NCBI GenBank assembly: GCA_946807835.1
Contig: OX327683.1
Coordinates: 35,585,001 to 35,649,000, forward strand
DNA from: Ailanthus altissimus
Lineage: Eukaryota; Streptophyta; Magnoliopsida; Sapindales; Simaroubaceae
Length of the DNA stretch: 64,000 nucleotides
Reading direction: 5' to 3'
This document shows positions 1 through 11,941 of the stretch, piece by piece. Within the stretch, counting starts at the first letter, position 1; each line of letters begins with the position of its first letter. The notes beneath the pieces are model-generated. The model did no database searches and had not been told where the DNA came from. It worked only from the letters and a program-made list of their open reading frames with translations. Position numbers and translations under genes: made by a program.

Positions 1-1401
1 AAGTCCCATTCTGCTAATTCAGTGGCTATTAGTATTAATATATAGCATGTATTAACAAAGTCTTACTTAAGTTTGCGTCTATATTACTAAACCTCTAATG
101 AACATCAAGTAATCTCAGAAAAACCTAATGTTCAAGGAACCAACATATGCTAGTATCTGAATAACTTATGAGTAGCAAAATTCTCTGCTCTTTCTATCAT
201 GATAACCTAAATGTGTCTAGTTGTAGAGTGGTTTTGTGTTGTTTCTGAAGTAATTTTCTCAGTTTTCTATTTGAATATACATGTCCAAATGAGATCAGTA
301 TTCTGCACTTTACAAGTTTTGTTATCTTGTGATCTGCCTATATTTATTTCTTAGATTGCCAAGTGTTTGACGTGAATTGATAAGCTATTTGTCATATTTC
401 TTATTTACTTTACTAGCTGCAATAATACATGAATATATGCTACTCTGAGAGACTAGATGATAAAAGGATTCATTTATGGACAAATTGATGAACATAGAAA
501 ATTTCAGGAATTTAGGACTTCTATATATATTTAAACTGATTGCAAGATAACCCTTTTAATGTGACTGCTGCAGTATTACACCGATACTGTGACAAAGCAA
601 ACGTTTTACACAAAAGAGGATTTGTTCCGTTATGTTGCATATGCAAGGCAGGCGAACCTTCCTCAAGCGGTTAGTTTAAACTCCTTGTACTTCTGTTCTT
701 GTTCTGTTGGAATTATTTTACTTTAGCTAATAATGATCATCCATGAAGAGATTTTGCCAATATAAATTAACTAGGTTGAACTATAAAAAATTGAAGAAAC
801 AGAGGAATTGTTCTGAACTTGGAGAAGCTACTGGATAACCCAGTACTTTTGCATTTTTTAACATGCATTGGACTTTAAAACATGATTTCCTGCAGTTTTG
901 CTTGATATTTTGCCACCCATTTCTTTGTAAAATTTTCAAGAAGTTTTACATCAGGAGCATACAATGTAAATGACCCTTTTCTTAAGAATGTCTTTCCCTG
1001 CTTCCCATTTCTTCACTCAAGCTCTTTCAAATCTCCCGAAATATTCTTCAGTTTCTTTCTATTCACTTAACGTCTCTTTTCCTTTTCCCTGTTGAATTTT
1101 TAGGTAGATGTGGAACAACCCGTGGAAGTACGCTGTACTCGTTGCAAATGTACTGGACACAATGCACCGGATTGTTTTTTCTCTGAACAAAGCATAAGGG
1201 TACGTTTTATTTGCCTTACACTGATATATCATATATTCACTTCTCTTGACATTTCTGACCAACTTTGATGACCTTTTCCATCAAATTCCTATTCTCACTT
1301 TCCATTTTTCCAACTTTCAGATCCTCAATTCAGTGCTGGAGCCACCTCCGTTTAAGAGAGGTCAATCAAATGAAAAGACCTTTTACCAGTGCAGCCGCTG
1401 A
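1..1401 (+). CDS. MBD-domain / zinc-knuckle protein, 3' part (partial gene)
   Basis: Three 3' exons are readable, at 574-669, 1104-1199 and 1321-1401; all junctions are GT-AG and phase 0. The first gives the second half of a methyl-CpG-binding domain (YYTDTVTKQTFYTKEDLF, then RYVAYARQANL). The second carries a CX2CX4HX4C zinc knuckle (CTRCKCTGHNAPDC). The third ends in CSR plus TGA. The N-terminal MBD half is not found in 1-573, which reads as intron, so the gene starts left of the window. MBD proteins are chromatin proteins; many plant members have lost strict methyl-CpG binding, so the ligand cannot be stated. The next gene has the same exon phase and domain, which suggests tandem paralogues. 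Domain call firm; exon ends inferred from splice signals. Confidence 0.72.
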
Positions 1402-1489
1402 GACCGCTATGGGCATAACATCAGGACTTGCCATGGTCCTATCTAAAATACTGAACTTTCCGTTATCTCTGCGTTTGTCTCCCAGCTTT

Positions 1490-1604
1490 AAGCTTCTGAA
1501 GTCTGTGAACATTTGGACCCTTTCAGTTATGTTTGTGTTTTGTCTTCCAGAGCTTTTGAAGTCAGTGAACATTCGGATGCTTATATGTTTGTGCTCAGAA
1601 CTTT
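1490..1604 (+). repeat. Two-copy imperfect tandem repeat in MBD 3' UTR
   Basis: The stretch beginning AGCTTCTGAAGTCTGTGAAC recurs about 60 bp later as AGCTTTTGAAGTCAGTGAAC. Both copies continue into a TATGTTTGTG motif. It lies just after the TGA of the first MBD gene. Confidence 0.7.
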
Positions 1605-1976
1605 TGAGTTCGTTGCAATCAAGATTTCTTTATTTAAAGTTATATCATCCCAAGTACAATATCTTTATGTTTAATATTGTGATTAATAAGGTAATACTTT
1701 AGTAGCTAAACTGGTATTAGTAGTTTACGTGCGCATGCACAATGAGGTGTTCGAGCAGCTGGAGTTAAGCGACTTAAATGAGCAAAACGGCATGAGGGTA
1801 TTTTTGTCAGATCGTATGGTTTACTAACATCCTCAAAAGGAAAATAGTGCTAATTTTGCTAGTTTTGCAAAGACATGAAGGAGCGAGAAAAGGGAAAAAT
1901 AGTGAAAAGTTTGCCGTTTGCCTTTGGCGCCTCTACCGGGGTATATAAGCACGGCACCGTGTGAAGGGAGGCAGCT

Positions 1977-2129
1977 ATGGCGGTAGTGATGGTGACTCTG
2001 AAGAAACGTTGTCGTGCTTTTCGTTCTATCTTGTTCAAACGCTTTTTTGCATCTTCAGTTTATGTTTGTCTGCCGAGAAAACGGTGGAAAAGAAAAGGTC
2101 CTTCCGATTGCTCCAATTTTTTTTTTTAA
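1977..2129 (+). CDS. Possible 50-aa basic small protein behind a TATA box
   Basis: A good TATA box (TATATAAG, about 1942-1949) lies some 30 bp before an ATG at 1977 that opens a 50-codon frame ending in TAA at 2127-2129. The product would be rich in Arg/Lys, with KKRCR, RKRWKRKG and four Cys. No signal peptide, membrane span or known family is seen. The run of Phe codons before the stop is a T-tract, which argues against a real C-terminus. It may instead mark a first exon or a non-coding transcript. Function unknown. Confidence 0.22.
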   Translation: MAVVMVTLKKRCRAFRSILFKRFFASSVYVCLPRKRWKRKGPSDCSNFFF

Positions 2130-2788
2130 CATTTGCTTACTTTCTGGTTTATATCTCATTACCATATATTACTGCCAAATTGATTTCAAGACTTGATTTT
2201 GTGGTTTCTTGTATTAGCCCTTTAATGAGTTATAACCTAGGCGTATTTGCTTCTGATCACCATTCTTTAGTTTAAGTGGTTCCCAATTTCGATACTGTTG
2301 ATTAAATAAATTTTAAAGAAGTGTGTCAAATTTATTCGCGTTTAGAATAGTTAATCAAAATTAGTAGTTTCGTTAGCTCTTCTACTGTTTTGTTTTTTTT
2401 TCAAAAATAAATTGTATTACAATAACATTATTCTTATTATATTTTTGTTTTGCCTGCTCTCTGTAGGCTTTTAAATTGGGAGGTTATAAATTCTATACCT
2501 TATTCTGAAATAAATTGGAGAGCTAATATATATTTGAGACGAGAGCATTATGTTAATTGAACAGTGATTTTACTGACATGGTATAAGAATGTACTAAGTT
2601 GAAACATGCAGTCAACTTAGATGAATGAAGGGCTTATTTGTATTCTTTCCCTTTTCTTTGTCTTAAAAAAGAAATAAGAACTAAACTTTTTGTGATCATA
2701 GTAGAGGATATCTTGGGAATTCGACAACCATTTCCATTTGGATGTGGTTAGATCTCGGAAAAAAATGAGGATAGAAAAGAAAAGAAAA

Positions 2789-2921
2789 GTGCTTAAAACT
2801 ATGGGAAGCTTTCTTTGGTGAAAGCGCTTAAAACTATGGGAAGCTTTCTTTAGTGCTTTTTATTTTTCTTTGTAGGAAAGAGAAGTGCTTAAAACCATGG
2901 AAAGCTTTCTTTAGTGCTTTT
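2789..2921 (+). repeat. Three-copy short tandem repeat
   Basis: The core GCTTAAAACTATGGGAAGCT occurs at about 2791 and 2826 and, with ACCATGGA in place of ACTATGGG, at about 2887. Each is followed by TTCTTT(A/G)GTG. The copies are 35 and 61 bp apart. Confidence 0.85.
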
Positions 2922-4137
2922 ATTATTTTTCTTTTCTATATCTTGTTCATCTCAAAATCTGTTGAAGCTTAAGAAGGTAGGATGATAGCTTCTAAGTTGG
3001 GGCTTCCCTGTTTGGAGGCTGCTGAAACTGACAGCTCTCCTGGTCCTCTTATCCAAATTGTTGTTTTAAAATGGGGAAGGCATTAGTCGTGCTATTATGG
3101 CATTTATTCTTTTACTAAAACACTTAATGCCATTATGCCTAGTTGCTTTGTCTTGTTGGGCTAGTGGTGGGGGGCTGTTTTTATATAGAAAGCAAGCTTT
3201 AGATGCCTTAAAAACTGAATTTGTGACACACATTAGTTTCAGGACAAAAGTATTTTTGACAACAATATTGCATAAAGTAAGCGAGACCGCTACTTGTCTT
3301 GAAACTTGAATGGCCTGGCCTTTTGGAATGTTGCCTTGCTTTTTTCTTCAGTGCCCTAAATATCTCTATTAAATTTTATTACCCTTAGTCAATTGTAAAG
3401 CGGGTAACAAGTGTGGGAATGCTATTTGAATCTTAATGCTGCCACTTCATGCACTACCTTGTTTTGGACAGATCAACACTTTGTATGGCCTTTACCCTCC
3501 AGACTGCAGGTTAACATGTTTAGCAATTTAATTGTTCATTAAATACCTTTGTCAATGTAATTTGATTACCTGTAGGTGGATAATCCGATTATTAAAGATC
3601 CTCCTCTTCTTACCATAATCAATGTTTGTTATTCATGTTCAATTTTTTAACTACTTTATCAGTGACTACAAGTGGGATTACTTCTTTCAATCATGCCATG
3701 CTTAAAGAGAAGCTAATCTACCTCTGCATGACATTGGTAAGGTGGCTTATTGTTCTTTACTTTCAAGTTGGTATTAGTTTTTCTCTTTGCACCTTTATCA
3801 TAAGAGAGAAATATAAAGAGTCCAATTAGCTATTTTATTCCCCATAAAAAAGGTTAGCTATTTTGATTTGTTTCGATTGCCGCTCACCACACACCCCAAA
3901 AAGGTAAAAGAAGATGCTTATTAAAGTAAAGGGGAGATTAGGAAATAAGAAGAATTAGTTTCTTGATTTATCATTGGGCACGTTTCAGGTTTCCAGTTGT
4001 AACACGCAGAAATAATGGGTGCACATGGCATTAGAGGCATCATTTGTGTCTTAGGCATTGCCTTTTAGAGCCTCGTTCTCATCAGCAAACCTAGGATAAG
4101 CTGCTCTCACAGAGAGACTCGAAGGAGAGATTTTCCA

Positions 4138-7100
4138 ATGGCAGATAAGAGTTCATCGGAGGCGATTCCTGAGGGCTGGAGGTTTGAGATCAAACAGAAG
4201 AGAAATGGATCTCAAGTTTCGGTAATTGAACACCTACTCACTATGTTTCTGACCACGATTATTCTTATATCTGTTTGCTTGAATCAATTAGTCACCTGCA
4301 ATAACATGGTAATTGATAAGCGCTTAATATAGTTTATTTTTTTCCTTGTTGATAAATCGATCCAGCTGATCTGATGATTTTTGTTTAGATTTTGTTGCTT
4401 AACTTGTCACTTATGTACTTATCTATCGAGAACATTGAATCTTGTTGACTGGTAGACTTACTGCATATGGTTGTCTTCTTAATGAATGTCAACCTTATAT
4501 TCTTGATTTGACAGATCTAAAGAGAGGTGATCTGTGAGCTGAAAGCTTTTGCTCCTACATGTGTCGTTTTTAATAAAACTTAAATGCATATAACGGGGAC
4601 TCGTGAAATAAAGGGACTACCTTTGTACATGATAGTTAGATGTCTGGTGAACAGTTTTCCAGTACTGTTGATATTTGATTTTAACAACAATGATCAAAAA
4701 GTGGCCCACCTACCTGAGGTGGAAGATCGCTGCTTCTAAAGTGTATAAGACTTATGACTGTAGTGCTGTTATTTAATTCTCTGAATCCAGAAGCCCAGTG
4801 GCTGGCAGGATCAGATCAAAGCAAGACCTACAGTGCTTTTTATAACCATCATCTCATTAACAGCAGATTACCATATTTTACAGCCTAATAGTTATGGAAA
4901 GCTTCCTCATTTCTACCAGGATGATCTGTGTATTAAGCCACGTCAAATTGTTCTGTTAAGCTACTAATTATTTGATTGTGAATTATGATAGTTTCATGAC
5001 TTCTGAACCCACAATATTGTGGAGGTAACTTACATGTAAGTGGGTACTTCTAAGCATTGGTTGAATGCCATGAATCACATGTTTGTTGCTTTTTAATGGA
5101 AGTGTTCTGTTGCATCTTATGTGCAAGAAGGTGAAGTTCCTCTGTGAAATGCTTTGTTCCATGTTAAGTGGTAGGCATTGCTTTCCTAGTCTTTTAGCAA
5201 TTGAGATGTGTAAAGAAGAGATTAGTTTTTTTGTTTTTTTTGATGATTTCAATGATGAAATGTTTTACTAGATTTTACTTGTTGGAGAACATATGTGCTA
5301 ATTGCTGAGAATGAAAAGTCTATAATCTTTATTTGGAGGTAATCGTGTAATCTTAAGTCTCCATGCTGTCCCTTTTTGAGTATTGCATGTTTTTGGTGTC
5401 TAATTCTTGTTATAAGCCTAGTTGCCCTCTTATGGTAGAATCAAACCTTCTACAAGGCCAAAGATAAATTAATGGAATTAGAAAATTTTGAAGGAGAAAA
5501 CTTCATTGACATGTTCCTTTGAACATTTGGCTGTTGCAGAGCTACTTCTGCCCCAAAACTGGACAACGTTTTTATACCTATGAAGATATGATGCGATATG
5601 TCACCTATGCCAAAAAAGCTGGGCTTCCTGTCTACATACCAGTGAGATTGAGCTTCTTACACTAATATGTTTTTTATTAATAATTTTATTTACTTGTTGT
5701 CTACTTATACCTAAAGTTCAAACATTGATATCCAGCCCCACAAGGGATACAATTTCAATGTTTGAAAATGATACTAGGAGCTATATTATATTATCTAGTT
5801 GTTTCCATGGATAGCTTTCTAAAATTTCTTGTGAATACGCCTCTCAACTTAGCTGGACTCGTTATTTTCAACAGTTTTTACCTGTCCTTTTCATTCCTTC
5901 ATTATTGTCTTCAGCTGGACTGTTTTCATTTCTGTGAATCTTATTCAAAGCCCTCAGTGCGCAAGACTTCTCTTCCACATGCCATTTAGTAGTTGCGGAG
6001 GTGGACAACTCTATCATCACCTTTGTGTCTCCTAGGAAACTTGGTCCTCTATAGCCACACTGAGATTTTCATCCTATCTATAAAATGGATTTAAATGCCT
6101 TACCTTGAAAACTTGCTTAAAATAATACCAAGAGGGCTTTCTTTTTCCTACTAGTTGTGACATTTATAACGTCCTCATTTGGCTTATACTAGTTCAGCTC
6201 CTCTAAGAGACATTTATTCTCTCATATGTTTGGGGCTTCAAAAGTCAACCACCTTTTTATGTCTCAATTCAATAGAAGTTCCCTGCATTGTTTCAAATGC
6301 TATTTCTTGTTTTCAAAACTCTAGTAAGCAGATTCGTGTCATGACGATCATGCTTCTTCCTTTCTTCGTCTTTTGATACAATGTCATGGTTTTAAGATTA
6401 AAATGTTACATTCGAATTCCATTGTGGTTTCAACCCCTTGCACATGTATGTCCTTTAGTAGATTTTGTTTTTATCTTTTTCTTATTAATGGTTACTGTGA
6501 TTGCTATTCTTGTTGCATATATCCAATCAACTTCTGATTTTTCATTATTTGTTCATTTTCTTTTGTCCTTGAAGTAGCAATTGATGCTCTGTGCATTTTA
6601 AGGTGAAATATTTTAGATAATAAAAGCACATTTTCTTTTTTCTCTCTCTTGTAGGAATTTGATTTCAGGAAGAATAAGAAGACAAGACTTGGTCAGAGCT
6701 CAGAGTCTTCTGATAATCAGAGTAAGTTCTGAACTTCACGACTCTCCTGAAACAACTTTCTTGTCTCCCTTTTTAGAAGTGCAACGACTGTTTGCAGAAT
6801 GAGTGGTTACTCACCTACATCCCTTATAAACAACTTAGATAGCTATGAAGATGAGATTCCATCCTTGTTTTCTGGTACATCACCAAGAGGTTTTTCTACC
6901 CAGGCTAGCTAGCACCTTACTGAAACAGCTCCATGAGTATCATTGAAACTGCCTAGCAAAAAAACCTTGAAGATACTTTTGAGTTGAGCATCATATGGTG
7001 TGTACAAGATAGTTCATAATGACTCATAATATCTGACTCTAAATTGTTGGTAATTGTTACCACCAAGGATGCATGCTCAAATATTTTAGTTTAGATTGAT

Positions 7101-7354
7101 ATGTGTGTGATGTTCCCTTGTTTCTAATAGGACATCTTCCCTTTGTTGCAGTTGAGAAAAACCTGGAGGTGGAGAAAGTCACTGATATTGAGAAAAGTTG
7201 TGACTCGGAGGAAGGCACTGATACTGAGAGCCTGGATTCAGAGAAAACTGATGATACTGGAGAGTCAGATTTTCCTGAAAATGATCCCAGTGAAAAGGTC
7301 TCAGCTCCTGAAATGGACATGTTGACATCTGAGGATCAAGTTAATGGGGAGTAG
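4138..7354 (+). CDS. Small MBD-domain protein (complete)
   Basis: Four exons, 4138-4221, 5540-5641, 6655-6721 and 7152-7354, join in frame to about 151 aa. The N-terminus holds the MBD: PEGWRFEIKQKRNGSQVS (exon 1), then SYFCPKTGQRFYTYEDMMRY (exon 2), residues about 10-62. Exon 3 is basic (FRKNKKTR). The last exon is a strongly acidic tail of Asp/Glu/Ser/Thr with repeated TDxE and SE motifs, ending VNGE. The ATG at 4138 is the only one that places the GW start of the MBD close to the N-terminus. Expected to be a nuclear chromatin-binding protein; methyl-CpG specificity cannot be judged. Intron 1 (4222-5539) is the source of a relic at 14986-15410. Confidence 0.83.
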
Positions 7355-8532
7355 GCATCAATACAAGCAAGCACAGACAGTCCTAGGAAGCACTCAAGGC
7401 CCAGGAGATTTTACTAAATTATCAGTCTCCAATGTGGAATAAAGTGCTATAGAATGGTCGTAAACCTGACACTTGTTCGAGTCAAAAATTTGATTATGCT
7501 TTCTCTCTGTTTTAAGTTAAACCTATTCTTGTGGAAGTCCAAAACTTTATAATAATCTATCTAGGAGACTTTTCCTAAATGCATATAAATATTACCATGG
7601 CAACGAGGAACCGTTGTTTCTCTTACTGATGATAACAGGTACAGGCTTGAACCAGTTTCTTTGATCCGAGCAAGCTGTCACTGGCTGTCACTGGCAACCT
7701 GTCCTCCCAGTGAAACCCACGTTTGAGAATGTGGAACTGCCAATGAAGATGTTTCAATATATATTTATTTTTTTGTTTTGTGGTGCGTTTAAAGTAACAT
7801 GAGAATTTTCTTTTAAGATGTAAGTTCTGAAGGTTACAAGCGTACTTCCCAGCGTCAAATTTTAATAACCAGGTAATAGGTGGAATCAGATTGTTTTCGA
7901 CAGGACGAGGGAGCTATCCATTAGTTCAGGCTCCATTTACAGGGGTTAAGCGATGTATGCTAACACATTGTAGCCGACCCTTTTAGTAAAGAGAGAGTTC
8001 TCTGGGGGAAAAAGAAAAACAGTAATGCAAAGACGAAGATACATATGGCACTGCCAAGTAGGCAATGTTGCTAATTTTTATGATGTGCAGACTTTAAAGA
8101 AATCAAAATCATTGCTAGAATTTAATTGAAAATTAATTTGCAAAAGCTTTGAACATTGGAGTTGATTTTGCTACCTAATTAAAATTCGTATGTAAATATG
8201 TATGTATATATATTATATACATACATACATATACATATATATATATATATAAAATATAAAAGCCCTCCGGTGTTTATATATATAAAAGAAACTCATAGGA
8301 CTGACTGATAGTTTCAATCAATATGAAACTGATAATTTGAAGAGTATCCAGAGATTGCAACACAATGTCAACAAGACAACAACAAAGACTTTTCGATACA
8401 AAATAACGTCCATCTGTTTTTTTATTTCATGTTTAGTTATCGTTCTTCCTAGCATTCAGTTTCGAACTCCAAAACACAAGATCATTTAATGTTGGATGAT
8501 TCTTCCCATCCACCATAAATCTCCTCCGAAGC
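7355..8532. other. Convergent intergenic region between MBD and C2 gene A
   Basis: 3' flanks of two convergent genes. It contains an alternating TATA/CATA palindrome-like tract at about 8195-8262 and a piece near 7890-8000 that recurs at 15411-15520. No ORF with family features. Confidence 0.6.
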
Positions 8533-9788
8533 TCAAAATTCTTCATCGCCACCACTCTGCAGCAAAGTAACTGAGTTATTGAGTAATGCAGAAGAAGATT
8601 GCTGAAATATTTTCTTGTGCATGAAATAATGCGAACTCTTAAACTTCTCTTTTTTTTTTTTTGTAAGCTTAGGTTTGACTTTCTAAATTAATTTCAGAAC
8701 AAATACCACATCAGGCGTGAAAGTAAGGCCAACTTTGATCTCCCCGCAATACTCCTGGTCCTTGACAACATTGTATACAGTTGGAGGGAGGCTTCCTTCC
8801 ATGAACAAAGGCTCTAAAGGAATACTGCAGAAAAAGAAAGTACACATTTACCATAAGCTGTTCAGCTTTGTACGAGTCTGTTACCTACCTAGAAAATAAC
8901 CCACTAATTGTAACTTGTAAGCAAAATATAGGGCAAATATTACTGACGTTGCTTCTCCAAGAAAATCATCGTCCGTAAAAGTATCTTTATCCATTATTTT
9001 CAAAGTCAGCTCTGCAACGTCACCGGCAACTGAAAAAACAAACGTCTCATTCCATTCAGGTGATGATCCTGCGCCTGCATGTGTACAAATATTATCCGTT
9101 CAATCTTTTAGAAACATTATAGAAGCATGGCTAAGCGTTAATCAGATCTTGTCAAAGTGGCGAAAAATTAACCTTTTGCCACACTGCTCTTCTGCTCTTG
9201 GGTGCGGCAAGTAATAACAACATATGGATCTATACCATCTGCTTAAGAAAATCCAACAATGAGAACCAAGTGCATTGACAAAGAATTATATGTGTGAATA
9301 ATATTTCTTGTCACCTTGGATGATAAATATGCATATTTCTGATTGCCGATTGGATGAATAGAAAATTCCCATCTTCGATATAAAAATATCAGAATGTTCA
9401 TACAACGGGCTAAGGTTTTCTCTATTATTATAATTATTATTAGTTTATTGAAAGTTTAGATCATTATAAATATAATGTCAATCACTTAAATCAGGCGCTT
9501 GAATTATTGCAGATGTACAAAATCAAAACCATCGGACGATAAATGATTCTCGGATGAATAAATATAACCAAACTGAACGAGAAAAGCCAGCAAATCATAA
9601 TATGTCAATATGTATATATTATTGCATGCTCCATGAAATACCGAAATAGAGAGATCTAATGAGAGAGGTAGATGTGGGTAATTGATCAGAAAAGAGAGAG
9701 ATAGAAAGATCTTACTCAGGAAAATGAAATCATTTCCTTCAAGACCTTTGCAGCTGACAAGAAGAACTTCAAGCGTTCCTTTCGGCAT
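8533..9788 (-). CDS. C2-domain protein, ERG3 / 16-kDa phloem protein-like (copy A)
   Basis: Five exons on the minus strand, 9716-9788, 9173-9238, 8948-9074, 8707-8824 and 8533-8556, give about 135 aa. It starts MPKGTLEVLLVSCKGLEG and is one C2 domain: GIDPYVVITCRTQEQ, EWNETFVFSVAGD, the acidic loop DKDTFTDDDFLGEA and VVKDQEY-GEIKVGLTF. The Asp residues of both loops are present, so Ca2+/phospholipid binding is expected. Small C2 proteins of this family include elicitor-responsive protein 3 and phloem proteins. The last exon stops at TGA (8533-8535). The same frame past the stop still spells a family-like tail (SEEIYGGWEE), so the C-terminus looks shortened. Exon structure and phases match copy B. 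Confidence 0.85.
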
Positions 9789-11574
9789 CTTTGGGAGCTT
9801 CCTCTTCCGGTGAAAACTGGACAGTAGCTATTCGATTTGTCCGATGTTTTCAAATCAGTGAGATGACTCAGCCACCTATTGCTTATATATACCTCAAACT
9901 TTTGGTCAACTCTTTTTTTTAATCATTTTACTCTTTTTTTTAAATCATTTTCTTCTTTCGCAATTTTCACCATTTGCATATAATCCTGTATAATTTTTTT
10001 AACTTAAAATTTTATCTATTAGTATTAAGTTCATATGATTAAGTTTTTCGCTTTTCCTAACTACCAAATTTTGTAATTATAAAACTTTGAAAGTAGAATT
10101 TTTAAAAATAAAACTTTTAGAAAACACTTTTAAAATATTAGAGTGTTTGATTATATATTATTAAAAGTATTCATCTTTTATTAAATTATTAAAAATGACA
10201 ATTGATAAAATTTATATTCAAATTCTAAATAATTCAATATTTTTTTTATATAAGTTTAAATTTATCATATATTTTTTCAAAATTAATTTTTTTAAATACA
10301 ATAATCAAGTAAAATTAATACATAATAATCAACGAGTTATATATAAATTATTATACTTTGTACAATAATTAAAAATAAAATAATACTTCATTTTGTTTAA
10401 AAAATAAAATAATTAACAAAAAAATTTGGTTGATTTTTATAAAAATATGATAATTTTTAAGAGAATATTAACTATATATTAGTTGAATTGGGTTTATTTT
10501 TATTGAAGGTATACTATAAAAATAAAAAATATATTATTAAAGTATTTGTGACATTACACACATTAAAAAAGTTTTGCTTCCAAAAACTTAAAATTTAAAC
10601 TTTTACAAATAGAGGCAAAATAATTTTTTTAATTACCAAAAGCTCTTTTCTAATTCTAACCAAACACTATCAAAAAATTTAAAAAGAGTTTTTGACATTA
10701 AAAAAACTCTTTTTACCAATAAAAAAACTTAATCAAATAAGCATTTACACTTACAAAATTAAAATATAAAACTTGCATCTCAATTGATCTATCGCTAATT
10801 AATAACTACCAATTATTAGATAATTACTAACTTTTGTAATTTTTATCAATGTAATAATTATATAACCTTAAGTGACAATAAACACATCAAAGGTTTATAT
10901 CTTAACTTTGTAAGTGTATTTTATCTAAACATACTATAAAATTTATTTATTAGTAGTAATAGATTTATAAAATTGAGATCCAAATTTTGTATCTCAATTT
11001 ATATATCACCAATCATCGACTGACTATTGAGTGTTAAGTAATAGTTAACTTTTTAAATTTTTATTAATATAATAATTATAAAGCCCAATTAATAATGAAC
11101 ATATCAAATATTATAACAGTCCATATATAAAAATTATATTCTAATTATGTAAACATAACATTATTGTTTATTTATATTTCTCAAAAATCTTATTTATCAA
11201 ATAATAATATTACACCTCTCAAATATTATTCTAAATTTTTTTAAATTCTATAATGTGATATTTATCATAAAATAATAAATTTCTAATAGCTCTTAAAATT
11301 CAAGTAATAAATAAGACGTCATTTAATACTAGCTAGGTAATTTTACACTATTTGATTCTATTTACAATTCATTGTACATAAACCTTCCTTAAATATTACC
11401 AACAAATAATTATTATTTATTTATTTTTTACAGTGGAGAAGGAAAAAATCGAACCTAAGATCATACATTGCAAATTCATTAATAACCGGACCATTTTAAG
11501 TAAATGCAATAATTATTAAATTTTTTAATAATGTTGCAAGCCTTTTATCATTATTACGTCATTTAAACAAGTAC
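9789..11574. other. AT-rich intergenic stretch without genes
   Basis: Very AT-rich, with many A/T homopolymers and no open frame of interest. The first ~100 bp is the upstream region of C2 gene A, on the minus strand. Nothing further is recognised. Confidence 0.6.
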
Positions 11575-11941
11575 GTCTGGCTTTGTTTTTCTTAGGGGAT
11601 AATTTAATTTGCATATTTTTCCCGCGAACGTTCCTTTCTCTTAAGGATGCAAATTTTCTCATTTCATTTCGTGTTCTTGTCTTCCCCCAATTCTTATCTA
11701 TCTAATATAATTAACGCGTTTTTCGGATTCTTCTTTTTCCTAACTACCAAATTTTGTATTTATACAAACACTCCTATAATTATAATCCCTAATTGTTTGC
11801 TTTTAAATCAAGATCAAAGAGTTTTTGATTCACACATAACTTAAACCCTTTTGGTTTTCCCTGAAAATTTTAATGGCTTCTTAGATTTTACTTTGATCTT
11901 GGTTTTTTATTTTCCTATTACTTGTTTAATAGGTGTGATAG
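11575..11941 (+). pseudogene. Relic of the MYB3R promoter and leader (duplicate)
   Basis: This stretch aligns by eye with 17395-17800, the region upstream of the intact MYB3R gene. Shared blocks in the same order include TTTCCCGCGAAC, CCCCCAAATTCTTATCTAT-like, a TTTTTCGGATT block, CTAANTACCAAAT, GTTTGCTTT-AAATCAAGA and a final CTTGTTT-A-AG-TGTGATA. Similarity stops at about 11941. It picks up again near 14030, so an insertion separates the promoter relic from the exon relics. Confidence 0.75.

Larger units (their letters stand above)
1402..4137. other. Intergenic region between the two MBD genes
   Basis: No conserved protein is recognised. It holds the 3' UTR of the first MBD gene with a short two-copy repeat, a possible small ORF behind a TATA box (1977-2129), and a three-copy repeat (2789-2921). 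The rest is unremarkable AT-rich sequence; longer reading frames here show no domain or plausible codon structure. Confidence 0.6.

Noticed and set aside
1265..1702. 145-codon plus-strand frame over the first MBD gene's last exon and 3' flank
   Set aside because: It runs in a different frame from the MBD exon, contains a tandem repeat and shows no domain.
8195..8262. TATA/CATA palindromic tract as a regulatory element or attachment site
   Set aside because: Simple-sequence symmetry of alternating TA/CA is enough to explain it.
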